Source: Belnapia sp.
GTDB lineage: Bacteria; Pseudomonadota; Alphaproteobacteria; Acetobacterales; Acetobacteraceae
Assembly (NCBI GenBank): GCA_028291445.1
Contig: JAQGIA010000424.1
Coordinates: 1-5,387 of the forward strand
Reading direction: 5' to 3'
DNA: 5,387 nucleotides
Of the stretch, positions 1 to 5,387 are shown in pieces; the first letter of the stretch is position 1; the number at the start of each line of letters is the position of its first letter. A model generated the notes under the pieces. That model was not told where the DNA came from. It did no database searches and saw only the letters and a program-made list of their open reading frames with translations. Position numbers and translations under genes: made by a program.

Positions 1-638
1 GGCTGGTCCTTCACCGTGGCGCCCTCGGGCAGGCCCATGCAGCGGGCGTGGATGCGCCCCGACAGCAGGTCGGTCATCGCCTGGGTGCTCTGGCGATAGG
101 GCACATGGACCATCTCGAGGCCGAGCCGGGCGCCGATATCCTCCATGATGAGGTGGGTATTCGCCCCGACGCCGGCCGAGGCGAAGGTGAAGCGGCCGGG
201 ATTGGCGCGGATCCAGCCGGCGACCTCGGCGAAATCGGCGCCGGGGATGGAATTATGCACCAGCAGCACGTTGAAGGTGGAGCAGAAATGCCCGACCGGG
301 GTGAAATCCGCCTGCCAGTCATAGCCGAGCTGCTTGTAGAGCAGCGCGTTCAGCCCGCTGTTGGTGCCGGCCGTCGCCACCAGCAGCGTATGGCCATCGG
401 CCGGGGCACGGGCGACGGCTTCGGCCGCGGTATTGCCGGCGCCACCCGGGCGGTTGTCGGCCAGCACCGGCTGGCCCAGGGCGCGGGTCAGCGCATCGGC
501 GGTGACGCGGCTGACGATATCGGTCTGGCCGCCGCCGCCATAGGGTACCACCAGGCGGATGGGGCGGTCGGGGAAGGCCGCCCGCGCTATCGCCGGGAGG
601 GCGAGGCCGGCCAGCAGCGTCCGGCGGGCGAGGCTCAT
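1..638 (-). CDS. Tripartite tricarboxylate transporter (TctC/Bug) family substrate-binding protein, partial (C-terminus beyond the left edge)
   Basis: This is a periplasmic binding protein of the TctC/Bug family, which captures small carboxylates or similar solutes for tripartite tricarboxylate transporters or as an orphan receptor. I translated 212 residues from the ATG at 638; the frame is open to the left edge, and the family is usually about 320 residues, so roughly the last third is missing. Residues 1-20 look like a signal peptide with a twin-arginine start (ARRTLLAG) and probable cleavage after ARA. Then come FPDRPIRLVVPYGGGGQTD (22-40), the family's first ligand loop; NRPGGAGN (62-69); PADGHTLL (79-86); DFTPVG (111-116); and HVPYRQ (178-183), all in the expected order. 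The start overlaps the aminotransferase stop by 4 nt (ATGA) and has GGAG 8 nt upstream. No TctA/TctB membrane genes are visible, but they could lie to the left. Family assignment is firm; the ligand is unknown. Confidence 0.93.
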   Translation of the reverse strand, partial: MSLARRTLLAGLALPAIARAAFPDRPIRLVVPYGGGGQTDIVSRVTADALTRALGQPVLADNRPGGAGNTAAEAVARAPADGHTLLVATAGTNSGLNALLYKQLGYDWQADFTPVGHFCSTFNVLLVHNSIPGADFAEVAGWIRANPGRFTFASAGVGANTHLIMEDIGARLGLEMVHVPYRQSTQAMTDLLSGRIHARCMGLPEGATVKDQ

Positions 639-1771
639 GGCCGCCACTCCGCCCGCAGCGCCGCCATGATGCGATCCACATCGGCCATGGAATTATACCC
701 GTGGAAGCTGAAGCGGATGCGGCCGCGCCCGTTCCAGGCCCAGACGCCGTGGCGGACCAGCGCCTCGGTCAGCGCCGCCGCGCCGGGAAGCGCGATGCAG
801 ACGCTGGCGCCGTGCCGCGCGGGATCGGCCGGGGTGGTGCTGGCGATGCCCGCCTCGGCGAGCCGGGCGTGCAATGCGGCGGTCAGCGACTGCACATGCG
901 CCAGCGCGGCGCCTGCGGGAAAGCCGCCGAGGTAGTCGAGCGCCGAGGCCAGCACATAGACCGCCGCATGGCCCGGATTGCCGCGGGCGAAGCGCATCGC
1001 ATCGGGGACCAGTTGCAGCCCGGCGGCGTAATCCGGCGCGCCGAGGCCCTGGATGGAGTTCCAGCCGGCGGTGCTCGGCGCCCAATCCGGCTGGCGTGCG
1101 CGGTTCCAATAGGCGACCGCGGTGCCGGTCATGCCGAGCAGCCATTTGTAGGTGGCGGCGAAGGCGAAATCGGCGATGCGCGGGTCGATCGGCAAGTAGC
1201 CGGCGGCTTGGGTATGATCCACCACCAGCAGCGCGCCGACCCGATCCGCCACCTCTCGCATCACAGCGAGGTCGTAGCGCTCGCCGGTGAGGTAGGACAC
1301 CTGGGAGACGGCGAGCAGCCGCGTCCGCGCATCGACAACCTTGGCCAGCGCAGCGGCATCGCCGGCCCGGGCATAGCGGATGCCGATATGCGGATGGCGC
1401 TGCAACGCGATGGGTGCCACCAGCGAGGGATATTCATCCGGGTCGACGACGATGTTGTCGCCCTGCCGCCAGTCGATGCTCTCGACCAGCATCGACATGC
1501 CCTCGGCGACATTCGCCACCAGGCCGATATCGCCGCGCTCGACGCCCCAGCTTTCGGCGAGCAGGCTGCGGGCGCGCAGCACCTCCGCGTCCTGGGCATG
1601 GCGGCCATGGCTGCCGTTGCTCTTGTCGGCGGCGTAACGGGACAGGGCCGCGTCGTGGCGGTGCAGGAAGGCGGTCTCGCCGCCGGCGCAGACATGGGCG
1701 ATGCCGGCGGGGATGCGGAAGTCGGCCGGATCGAACAATGGTTCCAAGAGGGGGGGGTGATTCACGCTCAT
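635..1771 (-). CDS. Class V aminotransferase-fold PLP-dependent enzyme (isopenicillin N epimerase / cysteine desulfurase-like)
   Basis: A 378-residue cytoplasmic fold-type I PLP enzyme of the class V aminotransferase family, which includes isopenicillin N epimerases, cysteine desulfurases, kynureninases and some transaminases. Visible motifs in order: NVAEGMSM (87-94), in the region that usually holds the cofactor phosphate; SQVSYLTGERYDL (156-168); VDHTQAAG (184-191), where Asp185 would pair with the pyridine nitrogen and Gln188 would stack near the O3' side; ATYKWLLG (206-213) with Lys209 as the Schiff-base lysine; and RIRFSFHGYN (351-360), where Arg353 matches the usual carboxylate-binding arginine. 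Length is normal. The ATG at 1771 is chosen because it overlaps the DctM stop (ATGA) and the recognisable protein begins there; the frame stays open upstream, but only as an off-frame reading of the DctM gene. GGGGAG directly abuts the ATG, which is too close to be ideal and fits coupled translation. Codons 5-8 contain a run of eight C. Reaction and substrate are not determinable here. Confidence 0.92.
   Translation of the reverse strand: MSVNHPPLLEPLFDPADFRIPAGIAHVCAGGETAFLHRHDAALSRYAADKSNGSHGRHAQDAEVLRARSLLAESWGVERGDIGLVANVAEGMSMLVESIDWRQGDNIVVDPDEYPSLVAPIALQRHPHIGIRYARAGDAAALAKVVDARTRLLAVSQVSYLTGERYDLAVMREVADRVGALLVVDHTQAAGYLPIDPRIADFAFAATYKWLLGMTGTAVAYWNRARQPDWAPSTAGWNSIQGLGAPDYAAGLQLVPDAMRFARGNPGHAAVYVLASALDYLGGFPAGAALAHVQSLTAALHARLAEAGIASTTPADPARHGASVCIALPGAAALTEALVRHGVWAWNGRGRIRFSFHGYNSMADVDRIMAALRAEWRP
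647..650 (-). promoter_or_regulatory. Shine-Dalgarno for the TctC/Bug gene
   Basis: On the minus strand GGAG (within GGCGGAG) lies 8 nt before the ATG at 638, inside the last codons of the aminotransferase gene. The spacing is good and supports this start. It means the binding protein can be initiated independently as well as by reinitiation at the ATGA overlap. Confidence 0.55.
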
Positions 1772-3048
1772 CTCCCCGCGGGCTGCAGCATCAGCGCGAA
1801 GCCCGGGATATAGGTGGTGAGGAACAGCACGGCGAGCATCACCAGGATCTGCGGCCAGATGGCGCGCGAGATCTGGCCGAGCGTGAGCTTGCTGATCGCC
1901 ATGCCGATGAACAGGCAATAGCCGATCGGCGGTGCCGCCATGCCGATGGAGACATTGGTGACGATGATGGCGCCGAAGTGGATCGGGTCGACGCCGAAGC
2001 GGTTGGCGATGGCGATCAGCATCGGGCCGAGGATGACCATGATGGCGATCTCGTCCATCACCGCCGCCAGCAGGAAGAAGGCGATGTTGAGCGAGGCCAG
2101 CGCCAGCCAGCGCTGCTCGATGCTGTCGGCCATCCAATGGGCGAAGCGCGTGGCGATCTGTTCCTGCGCGACCAGGATCCCGAAGCCGGTGGAGACGGCG
2201 ATGATGGCGCAGACGATGCCGCTGGTCCGCATGGCGCTGGCGACGATGCCGGGCAGCGCCGGCAGGCTCAGCTTGCGCTCGACGAACAGGCCGATGACCA
2301 ACGCATAGACGCAGGAGACGGCGGCCGCCTCGGTCGGGGTGAAGATGCCGCCATAGATCCCGCCGAGCACCACCAGCGGCGAGGCCAGCGCCCACTTGCC
2401 CTGGTGGAAGGCGGCCCAGGTCTCGGCCATCGAGGCGCGCGGCAGCCGGGGGACGTTGTTGCGCTTGGCATGCAGCCAGCAGATCGCCAGCAGGCCGATG
2501 GCCAGCGTGATGCCGGGGACGATGCCCGAGAGGAACAGCCGGCTGATCGATTGCTCGGCGATGATGCCCCAGATGACGAAGGCGATGGAGGGCGGGATCA
2601 GCGGCCCCAGCACGCCGGCGCTGACCGCGATGCTGGCGGCGAAGGCGCGGCTGTAGCCGGCCGCGGCCATGGCGGGGATCAGGATGGTGCCGATCGCCGC
2701 CGTGGTCGCCGGCGCCGAGCCGGAGATGGCGGAGAAGACCAGTGCCGCCAGCACCGCGACCATGGCGAGGCCGCCGGTCCGGTGCCGCACCAGCGTCCCG
2801 GCGAGGTCGACGAGGCGCTGCGAAAGCCCGCCCGCGGTCATCAGCTCGCCCGCCAGCATGAACAGGGGAATGGCCAGCAGGCTGAATTGCTGGCTGCCGC
2901 TGATGACCCCCTGGGCGAGGAAAGCCGGCTCGATATCGGCCAGCAGCAGCGCCGCGGTGATCGCCAGGGCGATGGCGATGGCGAAGGGGAAGCCGAGCAG
3001 GACCAGCCCGGCGAAGCCCGCCGTCAGGCACCAGGAAATGGGAGTCAT
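1768..3048 (-). CDS. TRAP transporter large permease subunit (DctM family)
   Basis: The 426-residue ion-coupled membrane subunit of a TRAP (tripartite ATP-independent periplasmic) transporter; it carries solute across the inner membrane using a sodium or proton gradient. The protein is hydrophobic throughout, consistent with the roughly 11-13 membrane segments plus re-entrant hairpins of the family. Signature stretches are LLAIPLFMLAGELM (57-70), SAISGSAPATTAAIG (106-120), LGPLIPPSIAFVIWG (147-161), GGIFTPTEAAAV (233-244), DPIHFG (354-359) and IGMAAPPIGY (368-377). Length is typical. An in-frame open stretch runs further upstream to about 3273, but the ATG at 3048 is preferred: it overlaps the DctQ stop by 4 nt (ATGA), and residues from MTPISW onward match a normal DctM N-terminus. 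There is no clear Shine-Dalgarno, so initiation probably depends on ribosomes finishing DctQ. Confidence 0.96.
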   Translation of the reverse strand: MTPISWCLTAGFAGLVLLGFPFAIAIALAITAALLLADIEPAFLAQGVISGSQQFSLLAIPLFMLAGELMTAGGLSQRLVDLAGTLVRHRTGGLAMVAVLAALVFSAISGSAPATTAAIGTILIPAMAAAGYSRAFAASIAVSAGVLGPLIPPSIAFVIWGIIAEQSISRLFLSGIVPGITLAIGLLAICWLHAKRNNVPRLPRASMAETWAAFHQGKWALASPLVVLGGIYGGIFTPTEAAAVSCVYALVIGLFVERKLSLPALPGIVASAMRTSGIVCAIIAVSTGFGILVAQEQIATRFAHWMADSIEQRWLALASLNIAFFLLAAVMDEIAIMVILGPMLIAIANRFGVDPIHFGAIIVTNVSIGMAAPPIGYCLFIGMAISKLTLGQISRAIWPQILVMLAVLFLTTYIPGFALMLQPAGR

Positions 3049-3536
3049 GCGAGAGCCACGTCCGGCTGGCTCGTGGGTCCACGCACCGCGCGGTCCAGCG
3101 CGAAGATCGCCATCAGCCCGCCGCAGAGGGGCGCCAGGGCATTGAGGACCTCGATGGGATAGCCGATGGCGGCCGAGGTGCTGCCCGAGGTGAGGTCGAG
3201 GAAGCGCCAGCCCGACCAGGCGAGGAACACGCCCAGCGCGGCGGTGACCAGCTCGGTCGCCCGCTCGGTCCATGGCCGGAGGCCCGCCGGCAGCAGATCC
3301 GGCAACAGGGTCAGCCGGACATGCCAGCCCTCATGCACGCCGAGCGCCAGGCCGCCGAGCACCGACCAGCTGAACAGCAGCACCGCCAGCTCCTCGGACC
3401 AGGAAGGCGTGTCGCCGAAGACGTAGCGCATGACGACCTGGTAGGCGATGGCGAGCAGCATGAACACCGCCGAGAGGCCGATGCTCGCCCGCGTCAGCCA
3501 GGCGACCACGCCGGTAAAGGCGCCGAATGCCCGCAT
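3045..3536 (-). CDS. TRAP transporter small permease subunit (DctQ family)
   Basis: The 163-residue small membrane subunit of the TRAP transporter, which packs against DctM and helps dock the periplasmic receptor. Four hydrophobic segments are visible at about 17-36, 49-67, 94-112 and 131-147. The family signature is present at the end of the first segment and start of the second: RYVFG (37-41) followed by SWSEELA (45-51). A conserved-looking HVR (72-74) follows the second segment. The ATG at 3536 directly abuts the TAG stop of the receptor gene (TAGATG), and the TGA stop overlaps the DctM start, so it sits in the standard P-Q-M order. No strong Shine-Dalgarno is seen. Small DctQ subunits vary a lot in sequence, but position, length, topology and motif together make this call secure. 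Confidence 0.95.
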   Translation of the reverse strand: MRAFGAFTGVVAWLTRASIGLSAVFMLLAIAYQVVMRYVFGDTPSWSEELAVLLFSWSVLGGLALGVHEGWHVRLTLLPDLLPAGLRPWTERATELVTAALGVFLAWSGWRFLDLTSGSTSAAIGYPIEVLNALAPLCGGLMAIFALDRAVRGPTSQPDVALA

Positions 3537-4529
3537 CTACTGGACCGCCGCCAGGGCTTCCTTGATGATGTCGGCGCCGATCTGGCCACGGAAGCTTTCG
3601 TACATCGGCAGCACGCCGCGCAGGAAGGCGGCCTTGTCCGGCACCTCGTTGACCTGCATGCCATGCCCGGCCAGGCTGTCCCGCAGCTTCGCCGTCGCCG
3701 CGCCGTTGCTCGCGCGCTGCGCCCGGGTCGCCTCGGCGCCGGCCTCGATCACCGCGGATTTCAGCTCGGCCGGCAGCCGGTCCAGGCTGCGCTTGGCGAT
3801 CAGCAGGCCGATCATCGAATAGATATGGCCGGTCAGCGACAGATACTTGGTCACCTCGTAATACTTGTTCTGGTCGATGATGCCGAGCGGGATCTCCAGC
3901 CCGTCGATGGCGCCCTGCTGGACCGCGGTGAAGGTCTCGCCCCAGGCCATCGGCACCGCATTGCCGCCGAGGCTGCGGTACATCTCGATGTAGATCGGGC
4001 TTTGCAGGACGCGGAACTTGATGCCGCGCAGGTCGCCCGGCTGCACGACTGGCCGGACGTTGTTGATCATGTGGCGGAAGCCGCCTTCCATGTAGCCGAG
4101 CGGGACAATGCCCTTGGCCTCCAGCCGTTGCCTCAGCTGCTGACCCATGGCGCCGTCCAGCACCCGGTGGCCCTGCGCCTCGGAGCTGAACAGGAAGGGC
4201 ATGTCGTTGACCTGGAAGGCCGGCTCGACCTGGGCGATCACCGCATTGGTGATGACGCCCATGTCGACGGTGCCGAGCCGCATGCCGTCCACCAGCGGCC
4301 TTTCGTCGCCGATGGCGCGGTTGGGGTATAGCTGCACCTCGATCCGCTCGCCGACGCGGGCGCCAAGCGCCTTCTGAAATTCCCGGGCGCCGACCGCATA
4401 GGGGTCCTGCGCGCCGTCGCCGCTGGTCCAGCCGATGCGGAGGACCGTCTTCGGCTGGGCGCGCAGCACCGCCGGGGCGGCGAACAGGGCGGCGGCAGCG
4501 GCGAGGCTGCGCCTCGTGGGCGGGTTCAT
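3537..4529 (-). CDS. TRAP transporter periplasmic solute-binding protein (DctP family)
   Basis: The 330-residue periplasmic receptor of the TRAP transporter, which binds an organic acid and delivers it to the DctQM permease. Residues 1-24 form a signal peptide with a twin-arginine-like start (TRRSLAA) and likely cleavage after VLRA. The mature part has typical DctP landmarks: ELV-like receptor start at VLRIGW (29-34), DMPFLF (109-114), GGFRHMINN (149-157), LRGIKFRV (167-174) and FTAVQQGAIDGLE (200-212). Arg173 is at the position of the carboxylate-clamping arginine known from SiaP, and Arg152 is a candidate for the second arginine. The position 40 residues after Arg173, usually Asn in a DGxEN motif, is Ile213 here. 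The start at 4529 is supported by GGAGG 10 nt upstream and the signal peptide. It opens the P-Q-M gene order. The ligand is probably a carboxylate but need not be a C4-dicarboxylate. Confidence 0.96.
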   Translation of the reverse strand: MNPPTRRSLAAAAALFAAPAVLRAQPKTVLRIGWTSGDGAQDPYAVGAREFQKALGARVGERIEVQLYPNRAIGDERPLVDGMRLGTVDMGVITNAVIAQVEPAFQVNDMPFLFSSEAQGHRVLDGAMGQQLRQRLEAKGIVPLGYMEGGFRHMINNVRPVVQPGDLRGIKFRVLQSPIYIEMYRSLGGNAVPMAWGETFTAVQQGAIDGLEIPLGIIDQNKYYEVTKYLSLTGHIYSMIGLLIAKRSLDRLPAELKSAVIEAGAEATRAQRASNGAATAKLRDSLAGHGMQVNEVPDKAAFLRGVLPMYESFRGQIGADIIKEALAAVQ

Positions 4530-4589
4530 GGCTTGGTTTCCTCCGGGATTGCGGCGGATGATACGGGGCCGCCGCCCGGGGGCAAGCCG
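4530..4589 (-). other. 60-nt intergenic gap between isomerase-like gene and TRAP receptor gene
   Basis: This is the only non-coding stretch of note. It holds the receptor's Shine-Dalgarno and otherwise GC-rich sequence. I see no convincing -35/-10 pair, and no hairpin followed by a T-run that would end transcription, so the upstream isomerase-like gene and the TRAP genes probably share a transcript. An internal promoter or mRNA-processing site cannot be ruled out by eye. Confidence 0.5.
4540..4544 (-). promoter_or_regulatory. Shine-Dalgarno for the TRAP receptor gene
   Basis: On the minus strand GGAGG (extended GGAGGAAA) precedes the ATG at 4529 by 10 nt. It is the best ribosome-binding site in the window and lies in the only true gap between genes. 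It fits the usual need to make the periplasmic receptor in excess of the membrane subunits. Confidence 0.7.
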
Positions 4590-5321
4590 TTACAGCGCCA
4601 TCAGCCGGCCGAATCCCGGAACGGTGTCCGCCAGGCCGAGGCGGCGGGTGGCGTGCCAGGCCATTGCCTGGTTGCTGGTCAGCACCGGCATGCCGAGCTC
4701 GGCCTCCAGCGGGGCGATCAGCCCGGCGGAGCGGATGGCGGTGCAGCTGATGAAGCAGGCCTCGGCGCCCAGGCGGCTGGCGGAGCTGGCGGCGGCGGCG
4801 GCCCGGACCCGGGCGGCGATGGCCGCGGGCGGGATGCCGGCCATCTCGGCATTGCTGTCGACGCCCATGCGGTCGCCGCCGACGACCGCGATGCCGTGGC
4901 TGGCGAGGTAGCCGATCTCGCGCTCATGCACCGCGTCGATGTAGGGGGTCACCAGCAGCAGCCGGCGGATTCCGAGCCGTGCCAGGGCGGCGAGGATGCC
5001 ATCCGCGGTGGCGCAGGCGGGGATGCCGGCGGCGGCCTCGATCCGGGCGCAGATGTCGGCGGCCATGGCCGGGGCGAAGGTCGAGACCGCGGTGCAGTGG
5101 AAGGCGATGAGCCCGGGCCCGGCATCGGCCAGCAGCCTCGCGGCCGGCTCCAGCGCGCCGATCATGTGCAGCAGCTCGGGCTCGGAGCTGCCGCGCAGCT
5201 CGAGCCGGGTGACCAGGGCGGTGACGCCGGGCGGCAGCATGGCCTGCAGCTCGGGCTCCGCCACGCGGTTGCCGGAGGGGACCAGCAGGCCGAGCCGGGC
5301 GCGGTCGCCGTAGTCGATCAT
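4590..5321 (-). CDS. Asp/Glu racemase-superfamily enzyme, maleate isomerase / arylmalonate decarboxylase-like
   Basis: A 243-residue cytoplasmic enzyme of the cofactor-free aspartate/glutamate racemase superfamily, in the branch holding maleate cis-trans isomerases and arylmalonate decarboxylases. Visible landmarks: LGLLVPSGNRVAEPE (10-24), the N-terminal loop with the conserved Asn18; FHCTAVS (74-80) with Cys76; VTPYIDAVHERE (124-135) with the conserved-looking Tyr127; ISCTAIRS (191-198) with Cys193; and TSNQAMAWHATRRLG (215-229). Both active-site cysteines are therefore present, about 117 residues apart, as in characterised maleate isomerases, which use one Cys as nucleophile and one as acid/base. 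Decarboxylases of the AMDase type normally keep only the second Cys, so isomerase or racemase chemistry is favoured. The start is fixed by an ATGA overlap with the preceding gene; no Shine-Dalgarno is apparent. The exact substrate is unknown: maleate, a substituted malonate/maleate or a chiral acid are all possible. Confidence 0.88.
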   Translation of the reverse strand: MIDYGDRARLGLLVPSGNRVAEPELQAMLPPGVTALVTRLELRGSSEPELLHMIGALEPAARLLADAGPGLIAFHCTAVSTFAPAMAADICARIEAAAGIPACATADGILAALARLGIRRLLLVTPYIDAVHEREIGYLASHGIAVVGGDRMGVDSNAEMAGIPPAAIAARVRAAAAASSASRLGAEACFISCTAIRSAGLIAPLEAELGMPVLTSNQAMAWHATRRLGLADTVPGFGRLMAL

Positions 5322-5387
5322 CGCAGCGAGTCCCGGGCGGCGGCCAGCCAGCGGCGGTCGATGTAGTCGGCGGCGCGGCGGGGGCGG
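5318..5387 (-). CDS. Unidentified gene, C-terminal 22 codons only
   Basis: The minus-strand frame reading from the right edge ends in TGA at 5320-5318 and overlaps the start of the isomerase-like gene by 4 nt (ATGA). The visible C-terminus contains RRAADYIDRRWLAAARDSLR. Such a DYID-x-x-x-L ending resembles the tail of some ABC-type (NMT1/SsuA-like) substrate-binding proteins, but 22 residues are too few to name it. The reasons for calling it a gene are the overlap type shared with three other junctions in the window, codon composition like the neighbours, and the absence of any alternative gene here. It would be the most upstream visible member of the operon; the promoter must lie further right. 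Confidence 0.6.
   Translation of the reverse strand, partial: RPRRAADYIDRRWLAAARDSLR

Noticed and set aside
48..935. A 295-codon plus-strand open frame at the left end
   Set aside because: It is antisense to the TctC/Bug gene and the end of the class V gene, both clearly recognisable, and has shadow composition.
701..1813. A 370-codon plus-strand open frame antisense to the class V enzyme gene
   Set aside because: Same shadow composition, no domain motifs, and the opposite strand encodes an enzyme with all catalytic residues.
635..3082. An 815-codon minus-strand open frame that would fuse a long protein to the class V enzyme
   Set aside because: Its upstream half is the off-frame reading of the DctM gene: Arg/His/Pro/Ala-rich with no family motifs. 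The DctM frame has clear transporter signatures, so the enzyme starts at 1771.
1414..3162. A 582-codon plus-strand open frame antisense to the DctM gene
   Set aside because: Low-complexity Asp/Arg/Gly/Gln composition with no recognisable domain; it is a mirror of GC-rich codon use on the opposite strand, with no Shine-Dalgarno or operon context.
3321..4331. A 336-codon plus-strand open frame antisense to DctP/DctQ
   Set aside because: His/Asp/Gln/Arg-rich shadow; the minus strand carries well-supported TRAP genes.
4561..4590. GC-rich inverted sequence in the 60-nt gap as a possible terminator
   Set aside because: Only very short pairing is visible and no T-run follows in either direction, so a rho-independent terminator is not supported.
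4788..4816. GGC-repeat and the near-palindrome GCCCGGACCCGGGC
   Set aside because: It lies within the isomerase-like gene and encodes an Ala-rich helix; repeated GCC codons in a GC-rich genome explain it.
4533..5366. A 277-codon plus-strand open frame antisense to the isomerase-like gene
   Set aside because: Gly/Ala/Asp/Gln-rich low-complexity translation typical of a GC shadow; the minus strand has both catalytic cysteines in proper context.

Overview
The window comes from a very GC-rich bacterial chromosome. Gene content and style (TRAP transporter, TctC/Bug-type periplasmic binding protein with an RR-type signal peptide, tightly overlapping genes) point to an Alphaproteobacterium, plausibly an Acetobacteraceae/Roseomonas-like soil or water heterotroph. 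A betaproteobacterium cannot be excluded from the sequence alone.

Everything that looks real lies on the minus strand and reads as one operon from right to left. In order of transcription: (1) the last 22 codons of an unidentified gene entering from the right edge (5387-5318); (2) an Asp/Glu racemase-superfamily enzyme of the maleate isomerase / arylmalonate decarboxylase type (5321-4590); after the only real gap (60 nt, with a good Shine-Dalgarno) come (3) a TRAP periplasmic solute receptor, DctP family (4529-3537), (4) the TRAP small membrane subunit, DctQ family (3536-3045), and (5) the TRAP large membrane subunit, DctM family (3048-1768); then (6) a PLP-dependent class V aminotransferase-fold enzyme (1771-635); and (7) a TctC/Bug-family periplasmic binding protein that runs off the left edge (638-1). 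Four junctions are 4-nt ATGA overlaps and one is a TAG/ATG abutment, so translation is probably coupled along most of the operon.

The likely theme is capture and import of an organic acid (possibly an amino-acid-like one) by the TRAP system, followed by cytoplasmic processing by a two-cysteine isomerase/racemase/decarboxylase and a PLP enzyme. The extra Bug-type receptor suggests a second ligand or a sensing role. The substrate cannot be read from the sequence. There is no RNA gene, mobile element, CRISPR array, long intergenic region or recognisable terminator. The window is a coherent but mostly conventional catabolic/transport operon. What is unusual is the enzyme pairing, the presence of two receptor families in one operon, and a possible ligand-pocket substitution in the TRAP receptor.
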